Shown here in pieces: positions 1 to 9,517 of a stretch of DNA of 64,000 bases (position 1 is the first letter of the stretch; every line of letters starts with the position of its first letter). The notes under the pieces were generated by a model, which ran no database searches, was not told the DNA's origin, and saw nothing but the letters and a program-made list of their open reading frames with translations. Source of the DNA: a virus; IMG/VR virus record IMGVR_UViG_3300035698_004757, positions 33,673-97,672 of that record, one strand, 5' to 3'. A program made the position numbers and the translations under genes.

Positions 1-1
1 C

Positions 2-1885
2 ACCGAGACCATCACTATTGACGACGGCATTGTTGGCGCAGCGATTGTGTTTGAGTTTGACGACAACGCAGGTATCACGGGCGACGTGTCCGTGACCATC
101 GGCGGTTCGGCTGCCGCGACGCTGGCTACGCTCAAGACCGCTATTGAAGGCACCGCGCTGGCTGTGACCGTGACTGACACGTCGGGTGTCGGCGACCCGC
201 AGTTGACGCTGACCCATACCACCCCCGGCATTGCAGCCAACGGTGAAGCCGTGACCGAAGCGGCCGCCGCGATCACCACCACAAACTTTGCGTCGGGTGC
301 TGACAGCATAAGCGCCGTCACATTCGAGTTCGACGACGACGGCAGCGTGGTCTCGGGTAACGTCGCCGTACTGATTGGTGCGACTACCAGCGACACCGCG
401 TCGAGTCTCGCAGCCGCCATTGCGGCCTCTGCGTTGGCCATCACCGTCAACACCAACCTGCAAGGCGCGTCTCCGATCCTGTCGCTGACGAACAACGCGA
501 CCGGCACCGCAGGCAACCAAGCCATCACGACCGATGCAAATCCGGACGTGGCCCCTGTCGGCATGGTCAACGGTGCAGCGGCCGTGGCCGCAACGTCGCA
601 AGCCAACGTGCTGACCTTCCGTGCCAAGACGCCCGGCACACACGGCAACAACATTCAAATCGTTATCCAAGCCACTACGCAGACCGGCGGTACCGGTAAG
701 GATGTTCTGGTTTACGCAGTCAAGGATGCGACCGTTGCGCAGACCCGGCAACTGGTCGAGCGTTACGTGGACATCAACCTGTCGGCTGCATCGCTGACGA
801 AGTACATCGAGACCGTCATCGAAGACGGCACCGACACTGGGTTCCCTGCGAGCCGTTACGTTGAAGTGGACGTGCATCACGATGGTGCCACGCCGACCAA
901 CGGCACGTACACGCTGGGTGCAGGCGGTGGTGAAGTGGGCCGTAACGGTATCGACGGTCTGGCTGATGCGGACTACGTTGGCACCGTGAGCGGCACCGTC
1001 TCAACCGGCTTGCAAGCCGCTGCCAACTCTGAAAAGTATTCGTTCAACTTTGTCATGGTGCCGGGCGTGTCCACCAAGACCGTCATTGGGGCTATGATCG
1101 ACCTGTGCGAGTCCCGTGGCGACGCCGTTGCATTGATCGACCCCCCGCTGGGCCTGTCCAAGCAAGGCGTGCTGGACTGGCACAACGGTTTGGACCAAGT
1201 CTCCGTCGAAGCGCCTATCGCTGCGATTGACAGCAGCTATGCTGCCGTCAACTGGCCGTGGGTGTATGACCATGACGCTTACACTAAAACTCAGTTGTGG
1301 CTGCCGCCGTCTGGCTTCATCGCCGGTGTCATGTCGTACAGCTTCGCAGCTTCCGCACCGCACTACGCAGCCGCCGGGCATAAGCGTGGTCGCGTGGGTG
1401 GCATCAAGATTGAGTACAGTGCCACGCAAGACGATCGCGCTGAACTGAACGGACAAGGCAACCGCGTCAATGCCGTCGTGGACTACGCAGTTGGGGACAG
1501 CCCCGGCTTCTTCATGTACGGCAACCGTACCTGTCATCGCCCCGAGTCCATGTTGTCGGACCTGAACATTCGCAACGGTCTGTTGTACGCCGAGACGCTG
1601 TGCGCTAATGCGACGCGCGTGCTGGTGTTCGACCCCAACGACCCGGCGACGTGGGCCGAGTTCGCGGCTATCTGCAACCGCATCCTCAACGCAATCAAGT
1701 CCGATCGTGGGTTCAAAGACTTGCTTGTCATCTGTGATGAGTCCACCAACCCGCCTGACCAAGTCCGCGATCGCCGCATGGAAGCCAAGTTACTCGTCTC
1801 GCCGGTTCGCGCCACCGAGACCATCGTGCTGAACTTCGGTGTGTTCGAGTCCGGTGCCGAGTTCGATGAATCGTTGATCCCATAA
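2..1885 (+). CDS. Tail sheath protein (5' end outside window)
   Basis: Contractile tail sheath subunit. The frame is open to the left edge, so the start lies outside the window; the first visible GTG (47) is internal. The C-terminal two thirds read like a phage sheath: a Gly-rich turn with GGGEVGRNG near position 915, a central part with DPPLGLS and PSGFIAGV, and the C-terminal sheath domain (NIRNGLLYAETLCANATRVL, then RDRRMEAKLLV). The N-terminal 195 visible codons are two copies of a module of about 100 residues (VTFEFDDDG, GNVAVLIGATTSDTAS, ITTD) that recurs in other tail proteins here. The tail tube gene follows, as in most myoviruses. Sheath assignment is confident; the role of the N-terminal modules, perhaps surface-exposed, is inference. 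Confidence 0.9.
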   Translation, partial: TETITIDDGIVGAAIVFEFDDNAGITGDVSVTIGGSAAATLATLKTAIEGTALAVTVTDTSGVGDPQLTLTHTTPGIAANGEAVTEAAAAITTTNFASGADSISAVTFEFDDDGSVVSGNVAVLIGATTSDTASSLAAAIAASALAITVNTNLQGASPILSLTNNATGTAGNQAITTDANPDVAPVGMVNGAAAVAATSQANVLTFRAKTPGTHGNNIQIVIQATTQTGGTGKDVLVYAVKDATVAQTRQLVERYVDINLSAASLTKYIETVIEDGTDTGFPASRYVEVDVHHDGATPTNGTYTLGAGGGEVGRNGIDGLADADYVGTVSGTVSTGLQAAANSEKYSFNFVMVPGVSTKTVIGAMIDLCESRGDAVALIDPPLGLSKQGVLDWHNGLDQVSVEAPIAAIDSSYAAVNWPWVYDHDAYTKTQLWLPPSGFIAGVMSYSFAASAPHYAAAGHKRGRVGGIKIEYSATQDDRAELNGQGNRVNAVVDYAVGDSPGFFMYGNRTCHRPESMLSDLNIRNGLLYAETLCANATRVLVFDPNDPATWAEFAAICNRILNAIKSDRGFKDLLVICDESTNPPDQVRDRRMEAKLLVSPVRATETIVLNFGVFESGAEFDESLIP

Positions 1886-1970
1886 ATTATGGGTTCGGGA
1901 CGCAGGCCGCCCAAGTATGACGGATGATTGATCCCTCACGACAGATAACCCCCGAGTAGGAGACTACATT

Positions 1971-2567
1971 ATGCCCCTCAGCGATCTATCCATGAACCAC
2001 CTTGACGGACCGGCCGCACGGTACGAACCACAGCGGGCAAACCACGGGGTACTGCGCATCCACGGGTTCGACTTCGGCGGTAACGACGCGAGCGTGCTGG
2101 AACTGGCTGTCAAGACGTTCCCGATGCCGAAAAGCACCACGAACGTGTCTGAGATTGATTTCATCAATCACAAGCGCAAGTTCCCCGGCAAAACCACGTA
2201 CGACGACATCGCCGTTACGTTCAACGACTACATCGACGGCGGCACCGCCCGGGCGATCGCTATCTGGCGTGAGCGCATCAAGGGTGGTCGGGACGGGCGC
2301 GTCGGGCTTAAAAGTGAAATTGCCCGTGACGGCCTCGCGATCATGTTCGCGCCGGACGGCTCCAAGACCCGGTCCTTTGTCCTCAAGGGCATCTGGCCCA
2401 GTTCTGACGACTTCGGCGACATTGACTACGCTTCGGACGAGCCGGTCATCATCAACGTGACCTTCACCATTGACCTTGCCATTCCGGGCATCGCGAACGT
2501 GAAGCTGCCGCTGCTTGAGCAAGCCGGTGCCGTTGGGCTGAGTACCCCGCTTGGTTCGACTGGTTGA
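1971..2567 (+). CDS. Tail tube protein
   Basis: Inner tube subunit of the contractile tail, 198 residues, similar in size and pattern to T4 gp19-type tubes. Visible features are an N-terminal strand region (HGVLRIHGFDF), a central YDDIAVTFNDYIDGG segment followed by WRERI, and a C-terminal beta part with DEPVIINVTFTIDLA. The gene sits directly after the sheath gene and before the tail assembly chaperone. The ATG is preceded by a strong ribosome site in AGGAGACTAC. The next 128 bases carry no gene but hold one copy of the 15-bp palindrome. Confidence 0.85.
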   Translation: MPLSDLSMNHLDGPAARYEPQRANHGVLRIHGFDFGGNDASVLELAVKTFPMPKSTTNVSEIDFINHKRKFPGKTTYDDIAVTFNDYIDGGTARAIAIWRERIKGGRDGRVGLKSEIARDGLAIMFAPDGSKTRSFVLKGIWPSSDDFGDIDYASDEPVIINVTFTIDLAIPGIANVKLPLLEQAGAVGLSTPLGSTG

Positions 2568-2631
2568 TCCATTTGACCCTTTTCAGCCACCAGTGGTGGT
2601 TGGTTGCTATTCAGTCGCTTTGTACGTGGTG

Positions 2632-2646
2632 TTGACGCAGCGTCAA
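2632..2646. repeat. 15-bp palindrome, copy 1
   Basis: TTGACGCAGCGTCAA between the tube and chaperone genes. 7-bp arms around one central base. Confidence 0.9.
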
Positions 2647-2695
2647 GCCGGGCGACTACAAACTTATTACTCCTTCAATCGTAGGAGACTGACTG

Positions 2696-3526
2696 ATGTC
2701 CGAACCGCAATGGATCGAACAGACCTTACCGTCCGAGGGTGCCTTTTACGGACCCGACGCACTGTTACCCACACCTGAACTGCCTAATGGCGCAGTGAGC
2801 GTGCGGGCGTTTGCGTTCCGTGAGGAAGAGATGCTGGCTACGTCCGGCTCCCGTGGGGCGCAACGTATCCGCACGATCATCACCAACTGCCTTCGGTTGC
2901 CCGAAGGGTTCGACCCGAACATGTTGCTTGTGACCGATCAGATGGCATTGCTCTTGTACCAACGCATGTATAGCTTCGGTGCTGACCTGACGGTGCCGTG
3001 GACCTGCGAGAGTTGCAACACTGCCAACATGGACAAGGTTGACTTGGCTGAGTCGCTGGAAGATCGCAAGCCACGCGACGTGCAGCGCGTCATGCACACG
3101 GCCTACCCTGACCGGTATCCGGACAACACCTCGTTTCCGTTGACCGAGCCGTTTGAACTGAACTTGGGTGGCCGCGTCGTAGGGCTACGCTACCTGCGGG
3201 TCAGTGACGAGATTGCGGTGGAGTCCGCGACCCGGCGAGCGAAGGCGCAGAGTGATTCACCTAGCGCACGTGCCGATCCGAGTTTCCGAGAGCATCGTAT
3301 TCGCAGGATTGTGTCGATCGACGGCAAGGATAATCTGACGTACGAGGACCGTGAAGACTTTGTGGAAAGTTTGTCGTTTCTCGACGGCCGGGTCTACCAG
3401 AACTTTGTCAACAAGGCCGACACGGGCATTGACCAGCGCGTGCTGCTGGCGTGCAAAGCGTGCGGCGCTGACCAGAACGTGACTATCGGGTTCGGGAACG
3501 AGTTTTTTTGGCCAACCGACGTATGA
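2696..3526 (+). CDS. Baseplate/tail assembly chaperone-type protein, zero-frame product
   Basis: A 276-residue protein between tube and tape measure, where tail assembly chaperones lie. It resembles T4-type baseplate proteins with Cys pairs: CESC near residue 102 and CKAC near residue 253 could bind zinc. The start ATG follows GTAGGAGACTGACTG. The gene ends right after a run of seven T (3503-3509). Another frame then stays open to 3719 with no start codon for its first 30 or so codons, so part of the ribosomes probably shift +1 (or -2) to make a longer product, as in the G/GT chaperones of many tailed phages. The zero-frame gene is certain; its exact role is inferred from position. Confidence 0.75.
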   Translation: MSEPQWIEQTLPSEGAFYGPDALLPTPELPNGAVSVRAFAFREEEMLATSGSRGAQRIRTIITNCLRLPEGFDPNMLLVTDQMALLLYQRMYSFGADLTVPWTCESCNTANMDKVDLAESLEDRKPRDVQRVMHTAYPDRYPDNTSFPLTEPFELNLGGRVVGLRYLRVSDEIAVESATRRAKAQSDSPSARADPSFREHRIRRIVSIDGKDNLTYEDREDFVESLSFLDGRVYQNFVNKADTGIDQRVLLACKACGADQNVTIGFGNEFFWPTDV

Positions 3527-3719
3527 TGCGTCGGAATTACGAGCCAACGAGTTTTTCCTGCTGTACCACGGAAAGGGATTCGATCAGGAAGGTATTGGCG
3601 TCATGTCGATGGAGTCTGTGCGATGGCACACACAACGGCTGGCCGACCAGATTAAGCAGGAACATGACGCGCACGAGGAAGCAACACGTAAGGCTCGATC
3701 ACAGCAACGACGGAGGTAG
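3510..3719 (+). CDS. Frameshift extension of the tail assembly chaperone
   Basis: A 69-codon extension read in the +1 frame relative to the preceding gene. It begins at the T-run G-TTT-TTT-TGG (3502-3511) and reads GQPTYDASELRANEFFLLYH, then an Arg/Gln/Glu-rich helical tail ending RKARSQQRRR. The frame has a stop near 3481 and no usable start until an ATG near 3603, so it is most simply expressed by ribosomal frameshifting from the upstream gene. It stops at 3717-3719, two bases before the TTG start of the tape measure gene. A fused chaperone extended just before the tape measure is the classical arrangement; the shift size (+1 or -2, as known for Mu) is unusual compared with the common -1. 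Confidence 0.65.
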   Translation, partial: GQPTYDASELRANEFFLLYHGKGFDQEGIGVMSMESVRWHTQRLADQIKQEHDAHEEATRKARSQQRRR

Positions 3720-3721
3720 CC

Positions 3722-6700
3722 TTGAGTTTTTCAGACGATGCAATTGGCTTCTTCCTTCAAATTGAGGACCAACTCTCCCCGGGTCTCGACACCGCTGTCG
3801 GTAACTACGAGTCGTACGTCAAGCAGATTGATAAACTCAACCAGAAGGCGTACGCCAAGCACAACGCGATGTTTGGTGGCGTCGCGCAATTAGTGCATGA
3901 CTTTGCGTCACTCCCGGCCGCTGCCGAGAAGGCGTACAAGAAAACGATACAGGTATTGCGGAAGAAGGTGGCACCTGTCCGGCAGCCCGTTGAGGTGACG
4001 ATGACGTTCAAGGGTGAGCGGGCAATGGGGGCTGTGGTGTCGGAGGCAATCACCAAGTCGCTGCGCCGGTCTACGCTTCGCATGTCTGCGGTACCCCCGT
4101 TACGCAAGAGTCCATTCTTTGACACGTCACAACCGCTGCGCCCGCGATACCGTGAGATGCCGCAACCGCCCGACCTGCGCGGCAAGTTTCAGAATCTACC
4201 TAAGTTCGCAGAGGGTGGTGAGGTGCTGGGGTCGAAGAAGGATATGGACAGCGTCCTTGCGTGGCTCACCCCCGGTGAGATTGTGTTGCCAGTGTCGATC
4301 GCGGCCCAGCTAAAAGGCGTGACTGGCCGGAAGAATCTACCCAAAGACCTCGCCAAGAGTATCGCCAACGTGCAGAACCTTGCGGCAGCGCTGCCCAGCT
4401 TGAAGCAGGCTGCCGATTTGGGACTCGACCCGGCAGCCGCCGAACGCTACGCCAAGGGTATGACGCTGATCGAGACGAACATGACTGCGGTCAGTGAAGC
4501 GGCTGTGAAGATGGGGATGGACAGCAAGAGGAAAGTGCTGCCGATACTGAGCAAGTTGCACACACAGTACAAGTCCACCACCGACCAGCTTGAAGATATG
4601 GCGAAGGTGTCGAGCAAGGACGTACCGAAGGGTGCGAAGAAGGCGGAGGACGCAATAGAGAACCTCGGCGACTCGGCGGAGGACGCGGGCGCTGGGATCA
4701 GTAAAGTCTTCAAGGATATCTTTGGCACTACCCGGTTTATTGCAATGAACAGGGCGCTGCGCGACACAGGCAACTTGGTGTCCAAGGTGTTCTCCAGCGC
4801 GTCCGAGACATTTAGTCGCGGGGAGGGCGACAAGGTGATGAGTTACGTGGAGGCGTTCAATAGCATGAATCAGTCGTTGGGCATCACGCGACCAGAGTTG
4901 CGCAAGTTTAAGAATGATATGTTTGAGGTGGTGGCCGCGACGGGTAGCGCCGGTAATATCACCAATTTCGCGAGTGCTGCTGCTGCGCTGGTGGACGCGG
5001 GCGTCCGTGACAAGGGTCGGCTGTTACGGACACACGCCGACATTGCTTTGATGGCGGATGCGTCTACGGCAGAGTTGGGTGGTCTGGCAGATATGTCTTA
5101 TCGGTTGGGCGATGCCTACAAGTTTGCGGACGACGGGATAGGCAGTGTGTTTGCCAACATCCACCTGTCTTCAACAAAGGCCGCAGTTTCCGCGCAGGAA
5201 CTGTCGGAGACTACGATGGACAGCGTGGCAAATATGCAGGCCGCCTTTGTGGCGTTGGCCGCGAGCGACGACGTTAAGGCGGCGAAGATGCTCACGAACC
5301 TCAATATGTTCCATGCAGCGGTTGCGGATAACTGGGGCGGAGCAAAAGCGATTGTGGAGTTGGCGACCAAGGCGATTGGTCGGGATCAAGAGTCGATGAT
5401 AAAGATGCAGCAGTTGACGGGTATGAGCGCGGACCAAGTGCAGCAAGCGTTTATTGACGGCGACCCGACGCAGATACTTTCGCGGGTTGCGTCGCAGATA
5501 GATCGGATTATGTCGTCGGATCGTTACTCAGACGGCGACAAAGCATTCCAGTTGAAGAACCTCAAAGAAGCGATGGGCGCGTCGGAGATGACGGATGTTG
5601 CGTTCATCAAGCTGGGGACTACTCTCGATTCTGCCACTGCTAAGTACAACGAACTGACGGCAGGCACGATCGCGGCCGCAGACGCCACTGCTTATCTGCA
5701 ACAAGGTGCGCTGAACACCAAGACGCTGTGGGAGCGCGCGTCAAGCATGTTCAACAAGTTTGCGGGGCAGGCTGGTTTGCTGGAAGTCATGGACTTCGTA
5801 AACGAGTTCAACCCGGCGCTGTTGCTGTCGGCGCTGTACCTCGGAAAGAATGTGGCGTGGGGGGCAGCGAAGATGGCTATTGGGTTGGCTAAGACGACGG
5901 GCGTTGGGGGTGTGGTTGTCGATATGTTCAAGAAGATGACGCACGGCGCGCTGAAACTCATCCCGGGTTTAGGGGGTGCAGCAAAGGCGGCGGAGGCCCA
6001 TGCAGTTGCCACGACCGTGCAGTCAACGGCGGTGGCCGGGGGCACGAAAGCGGGCAAAGGGTTCGGCACCATGCTGGGCAACCTCGGCAAAGGTATCGGT
6101 AAGTTCATGTCGGGCATTGGTCGCGGTGCGGGCCAAGCTGTACATGGGTTCCTGTCGGGCGTTGCCGGTGGGCTACGTGCATTGGCCAACCCGTACGTGT
6201 TGGCGGGTGTGGGCGTGGCTGCGCTGATTGGTGTGACGATAGCAGGCACCGCGTGGGGACTAGCACACGCCGCCCGGATCGCAGAGCCGGCGATACAAAC
6301 ATTGGTGGGCGGGGTCGTGGATGTCTTTGGTGTGCTGTCGGTGATGGAGCCGAGTCAGATACTCGCAACCACGTTGGCCATGCTGACACTAGGGCCGTCG
6401 CTGACCACGATTGGCGCAGGGGCAGCGTTGATGGGGCAGGGTATGTTGATTGCGGCACCGGGCATTGCAGTGTTCGCAGGGGCGATGCTGCTGCTGAGTC
6501 GCACAGGTGGTGGGAAAGGTGGAGGGATTGGTGGGGCGATTGCGTCGTTGGCGGATACGTTCACGCTCGATCGCAAGGATGTGTCGCGTGTGGTGGAGGG
6601 TATGGCGTCGGTGCGGGTTGTCGTGACCCGGCTGGCCGTGACTACGCCGATGATGTTGGCGGCCGTGCCGCTGCTGGTTGCATTTGCAGTGGCCGATGTG

Positions 6701-8473
6701 GCGCTGGGGGCCGCACCGGTGCGTGGCGATGGTGTGGTGGCGTTTGTTGACGCAGCGTCAAGCACGTTCGGGAAGATCGACAAGGCCAAGGCAGACAAAG
6801 CCGTGGTCGGCATGGATGTGGCAGGCGGCATGATGGTGCGCATGATGGGGTTGGACGCGATGTCGATGGGCCAGCGCATGTTGGGCCGTGTGGGTCAGGT
6901 GCAGGACATGTCCGATGCGGTGCTGGGGTGGTTTGGCGTCCAGTCCCCGATGCAGCGGATGGCTGATCAGGGCCGGGAGATTGCAGCCACAGCGGTGTCG
7001 TTGCAGGCCAGTTTTGCGCCGTTAGCAAACGACAAGAAGAAGCTGGCAGACTCGGCCGAAGCGATTGACGTGATCGGTAAGTTCATCCACGGCTACGCAG
7101 CCGCCGCCAAGGGTATGCGAGGTGCAGCCCCGGGCATTGGGTCCAAGATGGCAGATGGGATCAGGGGTTGGTTCTACGGCGGTAATTCACCGATGCAGTC
7201 GTTGTACGCGATGGCCCCTGTGATGATCGACACAGCCAAAGGTATTTCAGACAAGTTCGCTGAGGTGGATCAGGCTACGTGGGACAGCATCGAAAGCGCG
7301 TCTAAGCCCCTCAAGTCAGTAAGCGAGATGGTGGGTGGGTTTGCAGCCACGGCGGCTGCGATGCGAGATGCCTCACCCGGTGTGTTGACGTTTGTGGCTG
7401 AGGCGTTCCGGAGTATGTTCTACGGGGGTGACGATTCGCCCGCAGGTCGTTTGCTGGCGTCGTCCGGCGACATTGTGAAGCTGGGTACGAAACTGCCAGA
7501 GGCTTTAGCCCCGTTGGCAACGATGAAGCAGGGCGACATTGACGCGGCCACGCTGGGCCTAAAGCATGTCGGTGATTTGCTGGGGGGCATGCTCCCCGCG
7601 ATGGAGTCGCTGAACAAAGCTGGTGACGTGGCGGACGATTTGACGGATGGGTGGGTGTTCAGTGGTGGTTTGACCAAGGTCACGGAGATGATGCCGGGCT
7701 TGGTGCAGGCTGCACGTGACATACAGGTGGCGCTGGGTCCGTTGGCGGCTATCCCACAAGAGGGCCGCGATCGGGCGATGGCTGCGCTGACGGGCACGAA
7801 GGACTTGACTACGAAGGTGGCAGAGGCGCTGCATGGTGCGGCGGTGCTAAGCATTGCGGTGGGCGAGCATGGGCCAGCTATCCGACGAGCCTCACGCACA
7901 CGCGGGGACGTGATGGTTGAAGTCGCGTCGATCGTGACCGATGTTAAGGCGTTTGCTTCGCAGATCAACGTGCCCATTCCTGTGATCCTGCAACCGGAGG
8001 TGACTACGCAGGCGGTGTCCGATGTGAAGGTGCCCAAACCCGACGAGTTGGTGGATGTGCCCGCCCGCCCAGTTGTGGCGAGTACGGCGATGGCTGCGCT
8101 GAAACTTGACGCACCACCTGCGGGTGTGTTTGCATCGCCGATGGATGTACCAGTCCCGGTAACGCTGCGGCCAGAGGTGGCGATGGCGAACACAAGGATC
8201 AACACCCAAGTTGCCGCAGGCGACCTAGTGACTGATGCAGTGAAACCACTGTTGACCGAGACAGAGGTTAATCGGTTGATAACGTTGCAGATCGAAGCCA
8301 AGGCCACAGACGAAGCGGTCCGCGCCGAGTTGTTGGATATTAAGAGTTTGCTGTCACAGCAGCTTGAGGTGATGCGCCGACCCAGCGCACCCGCAGGCGC
8401 AAAAGTAACAGTCGCGTCCCGACCGGCGAGCGCTTCGGCGGCGCTGAACCATGTGGCCGGAGGGCATAATTGA
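3722..8473 (+). CDS. Tail tape measure protein
   Basis: The longest gene of the tail block, 1583 residues, following the chaperone as tape measures do. The start is TTG with GGAGG six bases upstream. The protein has a charged coiled N-terminal part, a long helical middle (residues about 330-640, rich in Ala, Asp and Lys), Gly-rich hydrophobic segments around residues 690-950 (for example GVAALIGVTIAGTAWG) that may insert into membrane on DNA entry, and a C-terminal low-complexity part. By the usual rule of about 0.15 nm per residue the tail would be roughly 235 nm long. One copy of the 15-bp palindrome lies inside it (6747-6761, read as DAAS). Its end overlaps the next start (TGATG). Confidence 0.9.
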   Translation: MSFSDDAIGFFLQIEDQLSPGLDTAVGNYESYVKQIDKLNQKAYAKHNAMFGGVAQLVHDFASLPAAAEKAYKKTIQVLRKKVAPVRQPVEVTMTFKGERAMGAVVSEAITKSLRRSTLRMSAVPPLRKSPFFDTSQPLRPRYREMPQPPDLRGKFQNLPKFAEGGEVLGSKKDMDSVLAWLTPGEIVLPVSIAAQLKGVTGRKNLPKDLAKSIANVQNLAAALPSLKQAADLGLDPAAAERYAKGMTLIETNMTAVSEAAVKMGMDSKRKVLPILSKLHTQYKSTTDQLEDMAKVSSKDVPKGAKKAEDAIENLGDSAEDAGAGISKVFKDIFGTTRFIAMNRALRDTGNLVSKVFSSASETFSRGEGDKVMSYVEAFNSMNQSLGITRPELRKFKNDMFEVVAATGSAGNITNFASAAAALVDAGVRDKGRLLRTHADIALMADASTAELGGLADMSYRLGDAYKFADDGIGSVFANIHLSSTKAAVSAQELSETTMDSVANMQAAFVALAASDDVKAAKMLTNLNMFHAAVADNWGGAKAIVELATKAIGRDQESMIKMQQLTGMSADQVQQAFIDGDPTQILSRVASQIDRIMSSDRYSDGDKAFQLKNLKEAMGASEMTDVAFIKLGTTLDSATAKYNELTAGTIAAADATAYLQQGALNTKTLWERASSMFNKFAGQAGLLEVMDFVNEFNPALLLSALYLGKNVAWGAAKMAIGLAKTTGVGGVVVDMFKKMTHGALKLIPGLGGAAKAAEAHAVATTVQSTAVAGGTKAGKGFGTMLGNLGKGIGKFMSGIGRGAGQAVHGFLSGVAGGLRALANPYVLAGVGVAALIGVTIAGTAWGLAHAARIAEPAIQTLVGGVVDVFGVLSVMEPSQILATTLAMLTLGPSLTTIGAGAALMGQGMLIAAPGIAVFAGAMLLLSRTGGGKGGGIGGAIASLADTFTLDRKDVSRVVEGMASVRVVVTRLAVTTPMMLAAVPLLVAFAVADVALGAAPVRGDGVVAFVDAASSTFGKIDKAKADKAVVGMDVAGGMMVRMMGLDAMSMGQRMLGRVGQVQDMSDAVLGWFGVQSPMQRMADQGREIAATAVSLQASFAPLANDKKKLADSAEAIDVIGKFIHGYAAAAKGMRGAAPGIGSKMADGIRGWFYGGNSPMQSLYAMAPVMIDTAKGISDKFAEVDQATWDSIESASKPLKSVSEMVGGFAATAAAMRDASPGVLTFVAEAFRSMFYGGDDSPAGRLLASSGDIVKLGTKLPEALAPLATMKQGDIDAATLGLKHVGDLLGGMLPAMESLNKAGDVADDLTDGWVFSGGLTKVTEMMPGLVQAARDIQVALGPLAAIPQEGRDRAMAALTGTKDLTTKVAEALHGAAVLSIAVGEHGPAIRRASRTRGDVMVEVASIVTDVKAFASQINVPIPVILQPEVTTQAVSDVKVPKPDELVDVPARPVVASTAMAALKLDAPPAGVFASPMDVPVPVTLRPEVAMANTRINTQVAAGDLVTDAVKPLLTETEVNRLITLQIEAKATDEAVRAELLDIKSLLSQQLEVMRRPSAPAGAKVTVASRPASASAALNHVAGGHN
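6747..6761. repeat. 15-bp palindrome, copy 2
   Basis: Exact copy inside the tape measure gene, read as Asp-Ala-Ala-Ser. Confidence 0.9.
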
Positions 8474-9186
8474 TGAGTACCTTTTCCGAATCCATTGCAA
8501 AACCGCTGGGCGAAAGACTACGTGTCTTTGTGGACCCTAGCTGGCAGTACCTTGACGTGTGGAACCGCCACGCTCGCGGGTCCACAGGTGAAATCGGGGA
8601 GTCGCTATCGTTTGCGTTTATGGACCTTGAGGGTGGTATTAGCGAAGACGCCTCACCGAACTACGGCGATATTGATGTGACCGGCCGCGCGGAGGGGTAC
8701 AAAACATGGGTCAATACCGCTAATCGCGAAGTGTCCATTACCTTCAAGTTGCGCGCACAAGAGGCTGGCCCGTCGCGGCGAGTGGTAGCACGGTTACTTG
8801 GTGCTTTGGCGTTCCGCGATGTAACTGACACACAAGAGGCGTTGTTGCGGCAGGTCAAGATGCCCGCGATGTGGTTGGAATCACTCAAGTATCCGATCAT
8901 GGGTGACGATGGGTTATCGCATGCACCACCGCCGGTGTATCTGCAACTGGGCGCGTTGATGTTGATGCGGTCCGTGGTGACGGCAGCAAGTGTGACATGG
9001 GAAGAGCCATTTGATCCTGAGACGATGTTGCCACACGGCGCGTCGGTGCAAGCGACGTTCACGGCTGTGAGTACCGGTTATCACGGTGTTGAACTACGTG
9101 GCCCGAATCGTTTTCGTGGTGCCCGTGCAGCGCCAACTTCACGACCCGGCCGCCGCACTTTGACGCGGAGGGCGATCAGTGGTTGA
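8473..9186 (+). CDS. Baseplate/tail protein, position of P2 gpU
   Basis: A 237-residue protein that I do not recognise by sequence. It starts at ATG 8473 overlapping the stop of the tape measure gene, with GGAGG upstream. It is mixed alpha/beta, with segments such as RLRVFVDPSWQYLDVWNRHA and VSITFKLRAQE and a basic C-terminus rich in Arg. In P2-type phages the genes after the tape measure are gpU, gpX and gpD; here the next two are LysM-like and hub-like, so this gene occupies the gpU place. A role at the tail tip or hub is inference from order only. Confidence 0.6.
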   Translation: MSTFSESIAKPLGERLRVFVDPSWQYLDVWNRHARGSTGEIGESLSFAFMDLEGGISEDASPNYGDIDVTGRAEGYKTWVNTANREVSITFKLRAQEAGPSRRVVARLLGALAFRDVTDTQEALLRQVKMPAMWLESLKYPIMGDDGLSHAPPPVYLQLGALMLMRSVVTAASVTWEEPFDPETMLPHGASVQATFTAVSTGYHGVELRGPNRFRGARAAPTSRPGRRTLTRRAISG

Positions 9187-9517
9187 CACCTTTACAGTTG
9201 CACCGAATGACCGTTACAAAGACACCGCTGCATTTACAGGACCGCGCGGACCTGAGTTTGCATTGCTTGTCGATCCCGATGAGTTGCAGGTTTTGCATCC
9301 GGACTACGTCACGCACCGGGTGACCGCCGACGAGGTGGGTATGTTGGACCGTGTGGCTGCGGCGTATTACGGACCCGGCAATGAAGATTTGTGGTGGTTC
9401 ATTGCGCGGGCGAACAACATGGTGGACATGGAAGTGGACATGGTGCCCGGGAAGGTGATCGTCATACCACCACGGGCGTTGATATTGGAGTTCTCGTCGA
9501 GGCGTGGCCGTGGTTGA
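9179..9517 (+). CDS. LysM-like baseplate protein (gpX / gp53 type)
   Basis: A small 112-residue protein. The central segment MLDRVAAAYYGPGNEDLWWF followed by IARANN, then MVPGKVIVIPP, has the pattern of baseplate wedge proteins such as T4 gp53 and of LysM-type tail proteins (P2 gpX): a Tyr-Gly turn, the Trp-Trp pair, the ANN, and a Gly-x-x-x-x-Ile-Pro end. It starts at GTG 9179 behind GGAGG and overlaps the stop of the previous gene. It lies directly before the hub gene, the same order as gpX-gpD in P2. It probably links wedge and hub in the baseplate. Confidence 0.75.
   Translation: MVDTFTVAPNDRYKDTAAFTGPRGPEFALLVDPDELQVLHPDYVTHRVTADEVGMLDRVAAAYYGPGNEDLWWFIARANNMVDMEVDMVPGKVIVIPPRALILEFSSRRGRG

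Noticed and set aside
3508-3765. 85-codon + strand frame after the chaperone gene
   Set aside because: This -1 frame has an unlikely composition and runs into the tape measure gene; the +1 frame gives the plausible protein and stops just before that gene.
7420-8307. Minus-strand frame of 295 codons opposite the tape measure gene
   Set aside because: Low-complexity Thr/Ser/Ala translation without ribosome site; a shadow of the + strand codon bias.
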